The notes under the pieces are model-generated. The model saw only the letters and a list, made by a program, of their open reading frames with translations. It searched no databases and was not told the DNA's origin. From Micromonospora halotolerans (GTDB lineage: Bacteria; Actinomycetota; Actinomycetes; Mycobacteriales; Micromonosporaceae), in the NCBI RefSeq assembly GCF_032108445.1, contig NZ_CP134876.1:1488001-1552000 (forward strand): a stretch of 64,000 nucleotides of DNA, given 5' to 3'. The position numbers and the translations under genes were made by a program. Position 1 is the first letter of the stretch. Each line of letters opens with the position of its first letter. This document shows, piece by piece, positions 32,461-42,116 of the stretch.

Positions 32461-34489
32461 GCTGGGCGACGAGATCCTCGGCCGTGGTCACCGGCCGGTC
32501 GCAGACAAACCCCCGGCACACGTACGCGGTGGGCCGCCCGCCCAGCGCGGGCCGGTCGGCCAGCAGCGGCACGCCGGGCTGGTCGGTGCGGCCCGCCACC
32601 ACCACGGCCCCGGGCGGGGCGTGCCGGAGCGCGGCGGCCAGCAGCGGGTCGCCCACCGGGTCGTCGGTCACCACCGCGATCTCGTACGGCCCGGAGAGCA
32701 GCGCCTCGCCGACCATGGCCGCGTAGCCGGTGAACCGGGCGTGCCGGGCGACGATCGGCGCGACCGTCGACAGGGCGGCGTCCGCCGCCTCCCCGTACCG
32801 GGTCTCCCCCGTCAACGCCGCGTACGCGACCAGCGCCGCGACGATCGCCGAGCGGCCGGCCGGGGTGGCGTTGTCGGTCGGGTCGGCCGGCCGGGTGACC
32901 AGGCGCTCGGCGTCGTCGGCGGTGTCGTAGAAGCCGCCGTCCGGCGCGGCGAACCGGGCCAGCGCCACGTCGAGCAACTGCCCGGCCAGGACGAGCCAGC
33001 GCCCCTCGCCGGTCAGCTGGTGCATGGCGCAGAACGCCTCGGCCACGCAGCCGTAGTCCTCCAGCACGCCGGCCGGCTCGCCGACGACCTTGTCGCGGGA
33101 GACCCGGCGCAGCCGGCCGTCCACGACGTGCACGGCCGCCAGGTGCTCGGCGGCGTCCCGCATCGCGCCGTCGGCCACGATGGTGACGCCCTCCATGAGG
33201 TTGGCATCCTCGTCCTCCGGTGCCGCGTAGAGCGCTGCGACCTGCTGGAACTCGGCGATCGCCGTGATCGCCAGCCCGTTCCAGGCGGCCACCACCTTGT
33301 CGTCGCGGGCCGGCTGGGGCCGGGTGTCCCGGGCGGCGAGCAGCCGGCCCACCACCTCCTGCCAGCGCCGGCGCACCGCGGGGTCGGCGTCGTCGATGTC
33401 CCGCGCCAGCCTCAGCACGCTGGCGCCGTGCTCGAAGGTGCCCGGCTCGGTCACCTCGAACAGGTCGGCGGCGAAGCGGCCGTCCTCCTCCCCCAGCACC
33501 TCGACCAGCTGCTGCGGGGTCCAGACGTAGGTGAGGCCCTCGACGCCCTCGGTGTCGGCGTCCAGCGCCGAGGCGAAACCCTCGCCGGCCCGGTGCAGCT
33601 CGTCGGCGAGGAACCGGGCCGTGTCGCGGGCCACCCGGCGGGCCAGCCGGTCCCCGGTGAGCCGCCAGAGCTGGGTGTAGACCCGCAGCAGCAGGGCGTT
33701 GTCGTAGAGCATCTTCTCGAAGTGCGGCACCGTCCAGTGCCCGTCCACCGAGTAGCGGGCGAAGCCGCCGGCAAGCTGGTCGTGCAGGCCGCCGCGGGCC
33801 ATGGCCTCGCAGGTGTGCCGGACGATCTCCAGGCTCCGGGGCGAGCCGGTGCGCTGGTGGTGCCGGAGCAGGAAGAGCAGGTTCATGTGCGGCGGGAACT
33901 TCGGCGCGCCGCCGAAGCCGCCGTTCGTCTCGTCGTACTCGGAGGCGAGCTGGTCGGCGGCGGCGTCCAGCAGCTCGGCGGTGAGCGGCGCGGTCAGGCC
34001 GCCCACGGCCTGCGCGCCGCCGATCGCCTCGACCACGGCGGCGCCCTGCCGGAGCACCGCGTCCCGCTGGTCGCGCCAGGCGGTGGCGACCGAGCCGAGC
34101 AGCCGGACGAAGTTCGCCCGCGGGAAGTAGGTGCCGCAGAAGAACGGGGTGCCGTCCGGCGTGGCGAAGACCGTCATCGGCCAGCCCCCCTGGCCGGTCA
34201 TGGCCTGGGTGGCGGTCATGTAGACGGCGTCGACGTCGGGCCGCTCCTCCCGGTCCACCTTGACGCAGACGAAGTCGTCGTTCATGAGCTGGGCGACGCC
34301 CTCGTTCTCGAACGACTCGTGCGCCATGACGTGGCACCAGTGGCAGGCCGCGTAGCCGACCGAGATGAGCACCGGCACGTCGCGCCGTTTCGCCTCGGCG
34401 AACGCCTCGTCGCACCAGGGCCACCAGTCGACCGGGTTGTCGGCGTGCTGGAGCAGGTAGGGCGAGGTGGCGTCGGCGAGTCGGTTCAC
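32453..34489 (-). CDS. DUF255 thioredoxin-fold protein (YyaL/SSP411 type)
   Basis: A 678-residue cytoplasmic protein with an N-terminal thioredoxin-like DUF255 domain and a long six-hairpin glycosidase-like body. Family signatures are [25 protein letters not shown] at the start, the redox-like motif CHWC at residues 49-52 ([14 protein letters not shown]), and [23 protein letters not shown]. The biochemical role of the family is unresolved. Rv1084 (recalled) is the mycobacterial homologue and is also near mca. Its last codons overlap the convergent PadR gene by 8 bp. Confidence 0.92.
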   Translation of the reverse strand: MNRLADATSPYLLQHADNPVDWWPWCDEAFAEAKRRDVPVLISVGYAACHWCHVMAHESFENEGVAQLMNDDFVCVKVDREERPDVDAVYMTATQAMTGQGGWPMTVFATPDGTPFFCGTYFPRANFVRLLGSVATAWRDQRDAVLRQGAAVVEAIGGAQAVGGLTAPLTAELLDAAADQLASEYDETNGGFGGAPKFPPHMNLLFLLRHHQRTGSPRSLEIVRHTCEAMARGGLHDQLAGGFARYSVDGHWTVPHFEKMLYDNALLLRVYTQLWRLTGDRLARRVARDTARFLADELHRAGEGFASALDADTEGVEGLTYVWTPQQLVEVLGEEDGRFAADLFEVTEPGTFEHGASVLRLARDIDDADPAVRRRWQEVVGRLLAARDTRPQPARDDKVVAAWNGLAITAIAEFQQVAALYAAPEDEDANLMEGVTIVADGAMRDAAEHLAAVHVVDGRLRRVSRDKVVGEPAGVLEDYGCVAEAFCAMHQLTGEGRWLVLAGQLLDVALARFAAPDGGFYDTADDAERLVTRPADPTDNATPAGRSAIVAALVAYAALTGETRYGEAADAALSTVAPIVARHARFTGYAAMVGEALLSGPYEIAVVTDDPVGDPLLAAALRHAPPGAVVVAGRTDQPGVPLLADRPALGGRPTAYVCRGFVCDRPVTTAEDLVAQLT

Positions 34490-34530
34490 CTGACGACCAT
34501 ATCGAGCGCACTGCGACCGCGCGGCGCGAG

Positions 34531-34574
34531 CGGGACGGCCGGGCCGGAGACGTTGCCCCGGCCCGGCCGTCCCG
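34531..34574 (-). terminator. 15-bp perfect hairpin after the secreted protein gene
   Basis: CGGGACGGCCGGGCC (34531-34545) pairs with 34560-34574 around a 14-nt loop, immediately past the stop codon at 34575 on the minus strand. It insulates the following DUF255 gene. Confidence 0.65.
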
Positions 34575-35468
34575 TCAGCGGGTGAGGGTGATCGTCGAGG
34601 TGTCGGTCACCGTGAACTCACGCCAGTAGACGAAGTCCCGGATGGGCACCTCGGTGACCGCCTCGGCCGTGCCGCGCTCCAAATGGACGTCGGCCGGGTA
34701 GGTGCTCGCCGACCACGCGACCTCCTGCCCCGGGGTGCAGGGGACCGAGGCGGAGTACAGGGCTGTGACCAGGCCCGCCTTCTTCTGCTGCTGGCGCAGC
34801 TCGCCGGACACGCTCAGAGTGTCCTCCCGGGTGCAGGTCAGCGTGCCGCGCACCGTGGCGATGCCCTTGCTGTTGACCGTGGCGGTGGGGTTCACCGAGA
34901 CGGTCGCGTCGAGCGCGGGCACCGGCGGCGGGTTCCCGATGTGGATCTCCCCGTGGGAGCCTCCGGTCGCGCCCTCGCAGCGGTACTCGAACGTCGCGTC
35001 GAACCGCTCCAGGTAGCCGAACGGCCCCCAGGAGACATCGAGAATGGTGAACGAGCCGGTGCTCTGTGAGCAGGACCGTCCCCAGCCGGCGTTGTCCAGG
35101 CCGATGCCCGCCTCGTCACTGTACGGCTGGCCGACGTTCTGGTAGGTGTCGCCCGGCTTCAGCTTCTCCCCCGTCGGGGCCGAGAGCGTCAGGTGCCAGA
35201 AGTTGTCGGCGTCGCTCCAGAACTCCATCCCGAAGAACCTCTGGTTCTCGTCGCCCCAGGCGTTCATCTCGTCGCCAGGCGTGGGGTTGCCGGAGCTGTA
35301 CGAATAGGAGTTGCCGGCGGTGACCGGATCGCCCGGCTCGCCCACCACGCTGAACGACCAGGTCTGCGGCGTGCCTGCCTGGGCCGGCGTGGAGACGACC
35401 AGACCGGCGGCGCCGGCGGTCAGGGACAGGGCTGCGGCGAGCAGGGATCGGTGCCAGGAACGGGTCAT
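34575..35468 (-). CDS. Secreted protein of unknown function
   Basis: A 297-residue protein with a Sec signal peptide ([25 protein letters not shown], cleavage near STPAQAG). The mature part has an N-terminal beta domain with [14 protein letters not shown] and [25 protein letters not shown], paired cysteines (RSCSQSTG with [15 protein letters not shown] with VPCTPG) and a C-terminal strand-rich region. I know no family, and the fold resembles small extracellular beta-sandwich domains. ATG 35468 has GGGGGAGGA 4-5 nt upstream. The frame extends further upstream but only as low-complexity sequence. Confidence 0.7.
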   Translation of the reverse strand: MTRSWHRSLLAAALSLTAGAAGLVVSTPAQAGTPQTWSFSVVGEPGDPVTAGNSYSYSSGNPTPGDEMNAWGDENQRFFGMEFWSDADNFWHLTLSAPTGEKLKPGDTYQNVGQPYSDEAGIGLDNAGWGRSCSQSTGSFTILDVSWGPFGYLERFDATFEYRCEGATGGSHGEIHIGNPPPVPALDATVSVNPTATVNSKGIATVRGTLTCTREDTLSVSGELRQQQKKAGLVTALYSASVPCTPGQEVAWSASTYPADVHLERGTAEAVTEVPIRDFVYWREFTVTDTSTITLTR

Positions 35469-35680
35469 GCTGTCCTCCCCCGTAGTTGGACATGAAGCGC
35501 GACGCAGGTCGTGCGCCGTCACGCCAAAGGCTAGGGAACGACCGTCGATTGCGGTGTCCCGTTCGGGCCCGGTGTCGGCGACGCGACCGCGGGACACTAT
35601 CCGTCCTTCCGATATTCATCTTTGTTGATTTAAATCAGCGCATGCCCGGCGGCCGCCGGGCCGTCCGAAGGAGACGGTTC
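35469..35680. promoter_or_regulatory. AT-rich divergent promoter region with 12-bp palindrome
   Basis: The 212-bp gap between the two divergent secreted-protein genes includes an unusually AT-rich block at about 35605-35638 with the perfect palindrome TGATTTAAATCA (35626-35637), 44 bp before the phospholipase start. It is a likely promoter and operator, and the regulator is unknown. Confidence 0.45.
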
Positions 35681-36706
35681 ATGCGCAGACTCCCCGCCCT
35701 GCTCGCCCTCGCCGCCCTCGCTGGACCGGTGCTGGCTCCCGGCACCGCGACCGCCGCGGTCCCGCCGGAGACCCGGTTCTCCGCCACCACCGGCGTCGGG
35801 GTCCACAACGCGTACGAGCGCGGCACCTACCCCTACCTGGCGCAGGCGCTCGACGCCCGGCCCGGGCTGATCGAGCTGGACGTCTGGCCGGACGTGCTGA
35901 CCCGGCAGTGGCGGGTCAGCCACTCCAACCCGCTCGGCAACGACAACAACTGCGTGGCCGCCACGAGCGCCGCCCAGCTCTACACCGGCACCCGGAACCG
36001 GAGCCTGGAGCACTGCCTGGACGACATCCGGCTCTGGCTGGGCGCCCACCCCGACGCCGGCCCGCTCGTCCTCAAACTGGAGCTGAAGACCGGCTTCAGC
36101 GGCCGTACCGGGCAGGGGCCGGCCCAGCTTGACGCCGTGCTCGCCGCGCGGCTCGGCGACCGGGTGTTCCGCCCGGCCGACCTGCTCGGCGGCCGCGCGA
36201 GCCTGGACGCCGCCGCGCGCGCCGACGCCTGGCCCAGCCGGGCACAGCTCGCCGGCCGGGTGATCGTCGAGCTGATCCCCGGCACCGTCGAGGAGGGCAA
36301 CCCGACCGACACCCTCTGGACCGACGTCGAGTACGCCCGCCACCTGGCCGGCCTCGCGGCGGCCGGCACGCTGGGCGCGGCCCGCGCGTTCCCGGCCGTG
36401 CACCGGGCGCAGGCCGGCGACCCGCGCACCCGGTACGCCGACGCGAGCCTGCGGCCCTGGTTCGTGCTCTTCGACGGCGACGCCACGGCGTACGTCACCG
36501 GGGGCGTCGACACCGCCTGGTACGACGCCAACCACTACCTGCTGGTGATGACCGACGCGCAGAACGTCCCGCCGGCCGTGGGCGCCGGCGACGCCGACGC
36601 GGCGGCGGCCCGGGTGGCCGAGCTGGCCCGCGCGCACGCCAGCATCGCCTCCGCCGACTGGGCGGCCCTGCCCACCGTGCTCGACGACGTGCTGCCCCGC
36701 GGCTGA
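35681..36706 (+). CDS. Secreted Ca2+-dependent PI-PLC-like phosphodiesterase
   Basis: A 341-residue protein with a Sec signal peptide (MRRLPALLALAALAGPVLAPG, cleavage near ATAAV). The mature domain has the PLC-like phosphodiesterase TIM-barrel layout: GVHNAYERGTYPYLAQALD (first catalytic His in HNAY), LIELDVWPD (metal-binding Glu/Asp) and WRVSHSNPLGNDNNC (second His), followed by PLVLKLELKTGF. It is close to the PI-PLC-C1 group that cleaves phosphatidylinositol or related phosphodiesters. ATG 35681 has GAAGGAGA at good distance. The start region is preceded by the palindrome at 35626-35637. Confidence 0.85.
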   Translation: MRRLPALLALAALAGPVLAPGTATAAVPPETRFSATTGVGVHNAYERGTYPYLAQALDARPGLIELDVWPDVLTRQWRVSHSNPLGNDNNCVAATSAAQLYTGTRNRSLEHCLDDIRLWLGAHPDAGPLVLKLELKTGFSGRTGQGPAQLDAVLAARLGDRVFRPADLLGGRASLDAAARADAWPSRAQLAGRVIVELIPGTVEEGNPTDTLWTDVEYARHLAGLAAAGTLGAARAFPAVHRAQAGDPRTRYADASLRPWFVLFDGDATAYVTGGVDTAWYDANHYLLVMTDAQNVPPAVGAGDADAAAARVAELARAHASIASADWAALPTVLDDVLPRG

Positions 36707-36728
36707 CCACGCGATCGACCGGTCCGCG

Positions 36729-36753
36729 CCGCCGGGGCGAGCGGCCCCGGCGG
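36729..36753. terminator. Bidirectional hairpin between PLC and GGDEF-EAL genes
   Basis: CCGCCGGGGC (36729-36738) pairs with GCCCCGGCGG (36744-36753) around a 5-nt loop, in the 57-bp gap of two convergent genes. Confidence 0.6.
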
Positions 36754-36763
36754 GGCGGGACGG

Positions 36764-39295
36764 TCAGGAGGCGCCGTCGGCGCGGAGCGGGAAGACGTTG
36801 CCGCGCGCCGTGTCCGTGAGCGACCCGAGCACCGCCCCGATCTTGTCCGCGGGCATCGGCTTGAAGAAGTGGTAGCCCTGGGCGGCGGTGCAGCCCAGCT
36901 CGGCCAGGGCGGCCCGCTGCTCGGCGGTCTCGACGCCCTCCGCGACCACCCGCAGCCCCAGCTCGTGGGCGAGCCCGACCGTGGTCCGCACGATGGCGGC
37001 CGCCTCCGGCGAGTCGGCCATCCGGAGCACGAAGGAGCGGTCCACCTTCAACTCGTCGACGGCGATCCGGGTCAGGAAGGTCAGCGACGAGAACCCGGTG
37101 CCGAAGTCGTCGACGGCGAGCTGCACGCCCATCGCGCGGAGGGTGGCCAGCACCTCGTCGATGACCTCCAGCTCGCTCATCACCACCGTCTCGGTGATCT
37201 CCAGGACCAGCCGGTGCGGCGGAACCTGGTGCCGGCGCAGCGCCTCGCCGATCTCGGCCGGCAGCCGCGGGTCGAGCAGGCTGCGCGCCGACAGGTTCAC
37301 CGAGATCGGGATGTCCAGCCCCTCGCGCGCCCAGTCGGCCGCCACCGCGAGGGCCTTGTCGAGCACGTAACGGGTGAAGGTGCCGAGCTGCTCACTGTAC
37401 TCCACCGGCCGGATGAAGTCCGCCGGGCCGAGCCAGCCCCGGCGCGGGTGCCGCCAGCGGATCAGCGCCTCCACCCCGGTCGGCGCGCCGGTGGCCAGGT
37501 CCACCGCCGGCTGCAACGCCAGCACCAGCTGGTCGTCGGCCGCCAGGGCCTCCCGCAGCTCCGCGAGCAGCGCCAGGTGATCGGTGCTCGCCGCGTCGCG
37601 GGAGCTGTCGTACGCGGCGACGCTGCCGCCGCCCTCCTTCGCCTGGTACATGGCGATGTCGGCCCGGCGCAGCAGCTCGGTCAGGTCGGCGGTGCCCGCG
37701 TCGGCGACCACCACGCCGACCGCCACCTCGACCGACATGCGCACCCCGGCCACCTCGGTCGGCGCGGCGAGCCGCTCGGCGATCTCCCGGGCCTGGCGCA
37801 GCGCGTACGCCAGCGGGGCGGCCCGGTCGTCGACCACCGGAACGGTGGTGAGCAGCAGGGCGAACTCGTCGCCGCCGAGCCGCCCGAGCAGGTCGCCCGG
37901 ACGGGCCAGGGTGGTCAGCCGGCTCGCGGCGAGCCGCAGCAGCTGGTCGCCGGCCGCGTGGCCGAGCGTGTCGTTGACCTCTTTGAACTGGTTGATGTCG
38001 AGCAGCAGCAGCGCCACCGGGTGGTCGTGGGCGCGCTGCCGCAACGCCTGGTCGCCCTTGGCCAGCAGGGCGGCCCGGTTGAGCAGCCCGGTGAGCTGGT
38101 CGTGCACCGCCTCGTACGACGAGCGGGCGGTGACCAGCCGCAGCTCGCGGTGGGTCGCGGCGTCGTGCAGGGCGGCGGCCAGCGCGTCGCCGAACGCCGC
38201 GACGCCGTCGTGTTCCCGGGCGGTGGGCGGGGCGGACCGGGCGAACCGGACCCGGAGCTGGCCGACCTCGGCGCTGCCCACGGTGAGCCGACGGACCAGC
38301 TCGTGCTCGCCCGCCCCGGTGGCCGACGGTGGTTCGACCTCGCGGTCGCGCACCTGCGCGCCGGTGTCCGCCCGGTAGCGGTGCCAGCGGGCGTCGCCCC
38401 GCGCCACGTCCACCTCGACCAGCTCGGCGCCGAACAGGGTGAGCACCCCGGTCACCGCGGCGGTCGCCACGCCCCGCTCGTCGAGCTGGTTGAGCGCGGC
38501 CGTGGCCTCGGCGAAGGCCCGCCAGGTGCGCCGCTCCTGGTCGGCCCGGAGCCGGTGCCGGTAGGTCTGCTGGAGCAGCCAGAGCGGCGGCGGCAGGAGC
38601 AGCAGCCAGCGGGGGTCGACCTCCAGCAGGGTGACGACCACGAGGCCGACCGCCACGTTGCCGACGAACATGAGCAGCTTGCCGCGGAGCGCGGCGAGCA
38701 GCGGCGGCCCGATCGGGATGCCGTGGAGCAGGGCGAGGCTGGCGCCGCCCAGCCAGGCGGTGGTGAACAGGTAGACCACCGCGGCGGCGCTCAGCGCCAG
38801 GGCCAGCTCGGGGGTGGATGCGGCCAGCAGCGGCCGGCCGAGCGCACTGGCGACCGCGGCGGCGAGCGCGGTGGCGGCGGTGAGCGAGCCGGCGATCCGG
38901 ATCAGCTCCAGCACGGGCCGGCGGTCGGCGACCAGCGACATCGTCGTCCAGGCGGCACCGGCGCCGAGCAGGGCGGCGGCCGGCAGCCAGCCGGCCGGCA
39001 CCAGGTAGAGGCAGACGACGAGGGCCGCCTCGCCCCAGGTGATGCTGACCATGCCCGAGGCGGTGCGGAAGCGCAGCCGGGCGAACTGGGCGACGCCGAA
39101 CGCCACGACGGCCACGCCGAACCGGACGAAGCCGGGCAGCGGGTCGTCCGGCGGCAGGTGCGCCGGGACGGTGAGACCGACCACGGCGGCCACCACGGCG
39201 GTGACCGCGACGGCGGAGGTCAGCAGCAGCACGCCGACCGGTGTGCCGCGCAGGCCCAGCCGATCGGAGGGATCGCCGGCCCGGCCGGAGGTCAC
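36764..39295 (-). CDS. Membrane GGDEF-EAL bifunctional c-di-GMP enzyme
   Basis: An 843-residue protein. Residues 15-240 contain about seven to eight hydrophobic helices (MASE-like sensor), then a linker with GAF-like character (about 255-370), a GGDEF diguanylate cyclase domain (about 390-545, motif GGDEF intact near residue 473) and an EAL phosphodiesterase domain (about 570-820, EAL intact near 608, with ITETVVMSE, DDFGTGFSSL, DRSFV and EGVET). Both active sites look complete, so it could make and degrade c-di-GMP, a brake on actinomycete development via BldD. The GTG start at 39295 has GGGGTGGG upstream. Confidence 0.93.
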   Translation of the reverse strand: MTSGRAGDPSDRLGLRGTPVGVLLLTSAVAVTAVVAAVVGLTVPAHLPPDDPLPGFVRFGVAVVAFGVAQFARLRFRTASGMVSITWGEAALVVCLYLVPAGWLPAAALLGAGAAWTTMSLVADRRPVLELIRIAGSLTAATALAAAVASALGRPLLAASTPELALALSAAAVVYLFTTAWLGGASLALLHGIPIGPPLLAALRGKLLMFVGNVAVGLVVVTLLEVDPRWLLLLPPPLWLLQQTYRHRLRADQERRTWRAFAEATAALNQLDERGVATAAVTGVLTLFGAELVEVDVARGDARWHRYRADTGAQVRDREVEPPSATGAGEHELVRRLTVGSAEVGQLRVRFARSAPPTAREHDGVAAFGDALAAALHDAATHRELRLVTARSSYEAVHDQLTGLLNRAALLAKGDQALRQRAHDHPVALLLLDINQFKEVNDTLGHAAGDQLLRLAASRLTTLARPGDLLGRLGGDEFALLLTTVPVVDDRAAPLAYALRQAREIAERLAAPTEVAGVRMSVEVAVGVVVADAGTADLTELLRRADIAMYQAKEGGGSVAAYDSSRDAASTDHLALLAELREALAADDQLVLALQPAVDLATGAPTGVEALIRWRHPRRGWLGPADFIRPVEYSEQLGTFTRYVLDKALAVAADWAREGLDIPISVNLSARSLLDPRLPAEIGEALRRHQVPPHRLVLEITETVVMSELEVIDEVLATLRAMGVQLAVDDFGTGFSSLTFLTRIAVDELKVDRSFVLRMADSPEAAAIVRTTVGLAHELGLRVVAEGVETAEQRAALAELGCTAAQGYHFFKPMPADKIGAVLGSLTDTARGNVFPLRADGAS

Positions 39296-39475
39296 CGACC
39301 CACCCCGTCAGGCGGCGGCCCCGGGGCACGGTCGGGGGCCGTAGCTGCCATCGACATCGGCGCCCCCCTTCCGCGCACGGCTCAGGGCCTTTCGGTCCCC
39401 CCGGCGGAAGGCTAAGCCAAACCCGGTGGTCGCAACAGGGGTTGACGACCGGCTTCGGCGTGATTCACGCGCTGT

Positions 39476-39769
39476 TCAGCCGTTCCGGCGCTGCTGGGAG
39501 CCGTTGGGGCCGTCTGTCGGTGAATCCTGCGCGGCGGTCCCGTCTGTCGGATCAGCGACTGACGCGTCGGTCCGGCCCGGCTCGGCCGGGCCGCCCTGCT
39601 GGGGAAACCGGTCGGGCAGCCGGCGCAGCCGGGCGTTCATGTTGCGGATCAACAGGACGGTGACGATGGCCAGCAGCACGATGAGGAAGAGGCCCATCGG
39701 GCCGGCCAGACCACCCGTGCGGGTGTCACCGAAGTTGTTCTCCGCGAGCACCTGGGCGGTGGTCAGCAT
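39476..39769 (-). CDS. Small single-pass membrane protein downstream of mca
   Basis: A 97-residue protein with one transmembrane helix (MGLFLIVLLAIVTVLLI, about residues 25-41), a positively charged stop (RNMNARLRRL) and a polar, disordered C-terminal half. It lies 48 bp after mca on the same strand. A similar small membrane protein, Rv1083, adjoins mca in M. tuberculosis (recalled), which supports it as a real gene. Function unknown. Confidence 0.75.
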   Translation of the reverse strand: MLTTAQVLAENNFGDTRTGGLAGPMGLFLIVLLAIVTVLLIRNMNARLRRLPDRFPQQGGPAEPGRTDASVADPTDGTAAQDSPTDGPNGSQQRRNG

Positions 39770-39817
39770 GGTGTTCCTCCGATGTGCGGCTGACCACCAG
39801 CGTAGCCCGCCGGGGAA

Positions 39818-40699
39818 TCAACGGGCATGGCACGTCTCGCGCACCCCGGCGAAGAGGTCGGACTCGGGCAGCGGGCTGTCCACCATCGAGCGGGCGAGCT
39901 GGAAGTCCTCGGTCGGCCAGGCGCGCTGCTGGAGGTCCATGGGCACCTGGAACCAGAAGCCGTCCGGGTCGATCTGAGTGGCGTGGGCGCGCAGCGCGTC
40001 GTCGCGGACCGGGAAGTATTCGGCGCAGTCGACGCGGGTGGTGATCCGCTCGCCCTTGTCGGGACGATCCTCCCAGCGCTTCATCCACTCCCCGTAGGGC
40101 GACTCCAGGCCGGCGGCGAGCATCGCCTCGTGCAGGGCCATGATCTTGGCCCGCGAGAAGCCCACGTCGTAGTAGAGCTTGAGCGGCTGCCACGGCTCGC
40201 CCAGCTCGGGGTGGCGGTCCGGGTCACCGGCGGCCTCGAAGGCGGCCACCGTCACCTTGTGGGTCATGATGTGGTCGGGGTGCGGGTAGCCGCCCTCCTC
40301 GTCGTACGTGGTGACGACGTGCGGGCGGAACTGGCGCATGAGCCGCACCAGCGGGGCGGCCGCGACCTCGACGTCCTCCAGGGCGAAGCAGCCCCCCGGC
40401 AGCGGCGGCAGCGGGTCGCCCTCGGGCAGCCCCGAGTCGACGAAGCCGAGCCAGGCCTGCTCGACGCCCAGGATGGCCCGGGCCGCGTCCATCTCGGCGC
40501 GGCGGATGTCGCCGATGTTGGCCCACACGTCGGGCCGGTCCATCTTGGGGTTGAGCACGCTGCCCCGCTCGCCACCCGTGCAGGTGACGACCAGAACATC
40601 CACCCCCTCGGCGACGTATTTCGCCATGGTGGCGGCGCCCTTGCTCGACTCGTCGTCGGGATGGGCGTGCACCGCCATGAGCCGCAGTTGTTCTGCCAC
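39818..40699 (-). CDS. mca: Mycothiol S-conjugate amidase
   Basis: A 293-residue zinc amidase that cleaves mycothiol S-conjugates to a mercapturic acid and GlcN-inositol, the mycothiol detoxification route. The LmbE-like metal site is clear: AVHAHPDDESSKG (His13, Asp16) and a third ligand in HPDHIMTHK. The Mca-specific GGERGSVLNPKMD, and the absence of MshB-type endings, separate it from the biosynthetic deacetylase. GTG 40699 has GAGGAG nine nt upstream. The frame remains open upstream without conservation. It forms a likely operon with the small membrane protein at 39476-39769. Confidence 0.95.
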   Translation of the reverse strand: MAEQLRLMAVHAHPDDESSKGAATMAKYVAEGVDVLVVTCTGGERGSVLNPKMDRPDVWANIGDIRRAEMDAARAILGVEQAWLGFVDSGLPEGDPLPPLPGGCFALEDVEVAAAPLVRLMRQFRPHVVTTYDEEGGYPHPDHIMTHKVTVAAFEAAGDPDRHPELGEPWQPLKLYYDVGFSRAKIMALHEAMLAAGLESPYGEWMKRWEDRPDKGERITTRVDCAEYFPVRDDALRAHATQIDPDGFWFQVPMDLQQRAWPTEDFQLARSMVDSPLPESDLFAGVRETCHAR

Positions 40700-40813
40700 C
40701 TTCGGCGCTCCTCGTCTGTGCCCACCGGGCCCGGCCCGCCCGGCTGACCTGCCGGAATCTCCCCCCGCGCCCGCGAAAGCCCCCGTGGTGGCCGATCGGC
40801 GGCGGGGCCGACC

Positions 40814-40864
40814 TGCCATTCTTGACTCAGCGCCGGGCTGGGAAGATGGACTTTGCCATTCTTG
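40814..40864 (+). repeat. Direct repeat TGCCATTCTTG, 40 bp apart
   Basis: TGCCATTCTTG occurs at 40814-40824 and 40854-40864, a 40-bp period, about four helical turns, in the intergenic region between divergent mca and the DUF4307 gene. The first copy continues into TTGACT, a -35-like hexamer. It may be a pair of activator or repressor sites on the same DNA face. Confidence 0.4.
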
Positions 40865-40902
40865 CCGATGCCGCCGACAACAACGCCAGGAGATACCCGC
40901 CG

Positions 40903-41337
40903 GTGAGCGAGACGCACGCCACAGTCCCATCGGGCGCACCGGTGTTCCCGCCCGGCCGCTACGGCCGCCGCCGGGAGCCGGGGCGCCGCCGTCCCCTCCT
41001 GCTCGTGCTGGTGGCGGCCGTCCTGCTGGCGCTCCTCGGGCTGGTCGCCGCCCGGCTCTACAGCCAGTACGGCGACCCCGACTACCGCGCCGAGCTGATC
41101 ACCTACACCGACATCACCGACTCCCGGGTGGTGGTCGACTTCCGGGTGACGGTGCCGGAGGGCGGCTCGGCGACCTGCCTGCTGCGGGCCCGCTCCCACG
41201 ACGGCGCCGAGGTGGGCCACGTCGAGGCCACGGTGACCGCCCCACCCGGCGAACGCCACGTCCGGGCCCGGCAGGAGGTGCCCACCACCGCCCGGCCCTT
41301 CATCGGCGAGGTGCTGCGCTGCCGACCGGCCGGCTGA
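40903..41337 (+). CDS. DUF4307 membrane-anchored protein
   Basis: A 144-residue protein with one N-terminal transmembrane helix (LLLVLVAAVLLALLGLVAARLY, about residues 32-53) preceded by a basic stretch (GRRREPGRRR), then an external beta domain of about 85 residues (YRAELITYTDITDSRVVVDFRVTVP...CLLRARSHDG). This matches DUF4307, which sits between mca and greA across actinobacteria (Rv1081c, recalled). GTG 40903 has AGGAGA ten nt upstream. Function unknown, and co-expression with greA is possible. Confidence 0.82.
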   Translation: MSETHATVPSGAPVFPPGRYGRRREPGRRRPLLLVLVAAVLLALLGLVAARLYSQYGDPDYRAELITYTDITDSRVVVDFRVTVPEGGSATCLLRARSHDGAEVGHVEATVTAPPGERHVRARQEVPTTARPFIGEVLRCRPAG

Positions 41338-41433
41338 GCCGGGAGCCCGGCGAGCCGCCGGGACACACACGCACCCCGGGTCCCACCGCCGGCACCCGGG
41401 GTGATCGGCGACACCCCGGCCCGGCCCGCACTG

Positions 41434-41439
41434 GTAAAT
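41434..41439 (+). promoter_or_regulatory. Candidate -10 box of greA
   Basis: TAAATT, the most AT-rich hexamer of this gap, lies about 50 nt before the greA GTG and gives room for a short leader with the GAGGAGA ribosome site. Confidence 0.4.
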
Positions 41440-41485
41440 TGGTAGTTCACCTGTCAGCCAGTCCGCACCAACGAGGAGATCGCCT

Positions 41486-41986
41486 GTGTCCACCAATGAC
41501 AACGAGGCGCCCGCCACCTGGCTGTCCCAGGACGCGTACGACCGCCTGCAGGCCGAGCTCGACGAGCACATCGCCAACCGGCCGGTGATCGCCGCCGAGA
41601 TCAACGCCCGGCGGGAGGAGGGCGACCTGCGGGAGAACGGCGGCTACCACGCCGCGCGCGAGGAGCAGGGCAAGGCGGAGGGCCGCATCCTCTACCTGAA
41701 GGAGCTGCTCCGCACGGCCAAGGTCGGCGAGGCGCCGACCGCCGACGTGGTGTCGCCCGGCATGGTCGTGACGATCTACTTCGACGACGACGCCGACGAC
41801 ACGGAGACCTTCCTGCTCGGCTCCCGCGAGATCGCCTCCACGACCGACCTCACCGTCTACAGCCCCGAGTCCGCGCTCGGCAAGGCGATCCTGGGCGGCA
41901 AGGCGGGCCAGACCTGCACCTACACGGCGCCCAGCGGCGCCGCCATCAAGGTGACGGTGGTCAAGTTCGAGCCGTTCTCCGGCTAG
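41486..41986 (+). CDS. greA: Transcription elongation factor GreA
   Basis: A 166-residue Gre factor that rescues backtracked RNA polymerase by stimulating transcript cleavage. The N-terminal antiparallel coiled coil (about residues 12-80) carries the acidic tip in [19 protein letters not shown]. The C-terminal FKBP-like domain binds polymerase ([11 protein letters not shown], then [17 protein letters not shown]). GTG 41486 has GAGGAGA at proper distance. Confidence 0.95.
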   Translation: MSTNDNEAPATWLSQDAYDRLQAELDEHIANRPVIAAEINARREEGDLRENGGYHAAREEQGKAEGRILYLKELLRTAKVGEAPTADVVSPGMVVTIYFDDDADDTETFLLGSREIASTTDLTVYSPESALGKAILGGKAGQTCTYTAPSGAAIKVTVVKFEPFSG

Positions 41987-42064
41987 CCGCCATCCGGACC
42001 CGCGCCGGACGGCTCGGGTCCGACCCGACCGAGGCTGACAGGCTCCTCGGCCCCGAGCCACACC

Positions 42065-42102
42065 CGACCGCCCCGACCGGCACCGTCCGGCCGGGGCGGT
42101 CG
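42065..42102. terminator. Bidirectional hairpin between greA and ilvA
   Basis: CGACCGCCCCG (42065-42075) pairs with CGGGGCGGTCG (42092-42102), and an inner CCGG/CCGG pair (42077-42080, 42087-42090) extends it. It lies between convergent genes. Confidence 0.65.
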
Positions 42103-42116
42103 CGTTCGCGGCGCGC

